Positions 62,854 through 64,000 of a DNA stretch of 64,000 nt are shown in pieces. The first letter of the stretch is position 1. Each line of letters begins with the position of its first letter. The notes under the pieces are model-generated. The model had not been told where the DNA came from and did no database searches. It saw nothing but the letters and a program-made list of their open reading frames with translations. Source of the stretch: Aliiroseovarius sediminis (GTDB lineage Bacteria; Pseudomonadota; Alphaproteobacteria; Rhodobacterales; Rhodobacteraceae). Where the stretch lies: positions 248,001 through 312,000 of the forward strand of contig NZ_JALBYP010000035.1 in assembly GCF_022678485.1 (NCBI RefSeq). Reading direction: 5' to 3'. A program made the position numbers and the translations under genes.

Positions 62854-64000
62854 TCAGATGTTGAATTCAAGCGGCTTTACGGCGTTGAACATCCCGGTAT
62901 CACACAGCGCGTTCAACACCGTATCGGGCGTCCGGTCATCGACGTAAAGAAGTGCGATGGCATCGCCGCCAGTATCTTTGCGACCCAGCGTAAAGTTCGC
63001 GATGTTCACGCCATGCTTGCCCATCGTATTGCCCAATGCGCCAATGATGCCCGGCTCGTCGTTATTGGTGGTGTAAAGCATATGACGACCAATCTCGGCG
63101 TCGATATTGATGCCTTTGATCTGGATGAAACGCGGCTTTCCGTCAGAAAACACCGTTCCCGCAACAGATCGTTCGCGGCTTTCCGTCACAACCGTCAGTT
63201 TGATATAGCCGTCGAACGCTCCGCCCTTAGCCTGCGTGGTGGTCGAGGTTTTAATTCCCCGATCCGCCGCCACGACGGGCGCGGATACCATGTTCACATC
63301 AGGAAGAACCGGTTTCATCAGGCCCGCCAAAACGGCACAGTCCAGGGCCTTCAGGTTCATTTCCGACGCGACACCATCGTAAAGAATGTTCACAGCCGTG
63401 ATCGGCTCGTCCGTCATCTGCCCGACGAACGCACCCAAATGCTCGGCCAGCTTGATCCACGGTCCCATCACCTTGGCTTCTTCGGCTGTGACCGATGGCA
63501 TGTTCAGCGCGTTTTGCACAGCGCCCGTCAGCAGGTAATCCGACATCTGCTCGGCCACCTGCAATGCCACGTTTTCCTGCGCCTCGGTCGTCGCAGCGCC
63601 CAAATGCGGGGTGCAAACCACGTTGGGCAGACCGAACAGCGGGTTCTCGGTCGCCGGTTCTTCGGCAAACACGTCAAACGCCGCCCCAGCCACGTGACCC
63701 GATTTCAGCAAGTCCGCCAAGGCTTCTTCGTCCACCAAACCGCCACGGGCACAGTTGATGATGCGAACGCCCTTCTTGGTTTTCGCGAGGTTTTCACGGC
63801 TCAGGATGTTGCGTGTCTGCTCGATCAGCGGGACATGGAGAGTAATGAAGTCGGCGCGTTTCAGAAGGTCATCCAACTCGACCTTTTCAACGCCCATGCT
63901 GTTCGCCTTATCTTCGCTCAGGAAGGGGTCATAGGCGATGACCTTCATCTTCAAGCCCAACGCGCGGTCGCATACGATGCCGCCGATGTTGCCCGCGCCG
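62854..64000 (-). CDS. serA: D-3-phosphoglycerate dehydrogenase (cut by window edge)
   Basis: The frame is open to the right edge, giving about 381 residues of the C-terminal part. The edge cuts inside the NAD-binding loop ('GAGNIGG' follows directly). 'NCARGGLVDEEAL' holds the substrate-binding region, 'PHLGAATTEAQENVA' the catalytic His, then the intervening and ACT-like domains of the long (type I) PGDH, ending 'VKPLEFNI'. It makes 3-phosphohydroxypyruvate for serine synthesis. The missing N-terminal part is about 150 residues. Confidence 0.94.
   Translation of the reverse strand, partial: GAGNIGGIVCDRALGLKMKVIAYDPFLSEDKANSMGVEKVELDDLLKRADFITLHVPLIEQTRNILSRENLAKTKKGVRIINCARGGLVDEEALADLLKSGHVAGAAFDVFAEEPATENPLFGLPNVVCTPHLGAATTEAQENVALQVAEQMSDYLLTGAVQNALNMPSVTAEEAKVMGPWIKLAEHLGAFVGQMTDEPITAVNILYDGVASEMNLKALDCAVLAGLMKPVLPDVNMVSAPVVAADRGIKTSTTTQAKGGAFDGYIKLTVVTESRERSVAGTVFSDGKPRFIQIKGINIDAEIGRHMLYTTNNDEPGIIGALGNTMGKHGVNIANFTLGRKDTGGDAIALLYVDDRTPDTVLNALCDTGMFNAVKPLEFNI

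Noticed and set aside
1-64000. CRISPR array, insertion sequences or prophage
   Set aside because: No regularly spaced direct repeats, transposase, integrase or phage structural genes were found on either strand.

Overview
The window is a GC-rich (about 60 %) chromosomal segment of an alphaproteobacterium, most probably a member of the Rhodobacteraceae (roseobacter type). The reasons are the gene content and order: irr next to fabA-fabB-fabI, gcrA, the run miaB-phoH-ybeY-corC-lnt-metK, and a metK leader that matches the SAM/SAH riboswitch known from Rhodobacterales. Nearly all of it is core housekeeping sequence. There is no rRNA, CRISPR array, transposase or prophage. One tRNA gene, tRNA-Arg(UCU), is present.

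Layout. 1-2673: end of a flagellar export operon (flhA 3' end, fliR, flhB, a coiled-coil protein). 2757-6234: rplY, an FkbM-type methyltransferase, pth and a beta-lactamase-fold serine hydrolase. 6242-20606: a long block of minus-strand genes, read from high to low coordinates as miaB, phoH, ybeY, corC, lnt, SAM/SAH riboswitch, metK, trmB, aroA, cmk, rpsA, ihfB, lapA-like, trpF, trpB. 20754-25527: a glycosyltransferase-like protein of unknown role, an FKBP isomerase, irr, and the unsaturated fatty-acid genes fabA-fabB-fabI. 25627-31252: a catabolic-looking run (two alpha/beta hydrolases, a PLP dehydratase, an EEP-family protein, gamma-glutamyltransferase). 31366-34157: tRNA-Arg, two tiny paralogous membrane proteins, a PhnA/YjdM protein and an AT-rich two-gene cassette. 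34158-41535: lepA, a decayed lrp/amino-acid-dehydrogenase pair, a PfkB kinase, a tyrosine phosphatase, an HxlR regulator coupled to a sirtuin, copper-protein genes, rpmB. 41823-52835: an ABC exporter, meaB, hrpB, a NUDIX hydrolase, a phosphate permease, argD-argF and gcrA. 52836-64000: two gene remnants, carB, a PAP2 protein, aspS, a 39-residue Flp-pilin-like protein, a response regulator, methylmalonyl-CoA epimerase, a metallophosphatase and serA, which is cut by the window edge.

Main points of interest. (1) The AT-rich cassette at 32615-33938 encodes a 278-residue soluble protein and, one base later, a 161-residue four-helix membrane protein. Its layout and several local sequence features recall phage lambda RexA/RexB, so it is a candidate chromosomal membrane-effector defence pair. 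(2) A 60-70 bp intergenic element occurs five times. It has an invariant block and two hairpins, one of which keeps its stem while changing sequence between copies, and in four copies it lies 10-23 bases after a stop codon in the same orientation. (3) There is a clean deletion scar joining the middle of an lrp-type regulator to the middle of a leucine-dehydrogenase-like gene. (4) A Flp-pilin-like microprotein is encoded after aspS. (5) A SAM/SAH riboswitch overlaps the metK ribosome binding site.

All functional calls come from reading motifs by eye. No database search or alignment was run.
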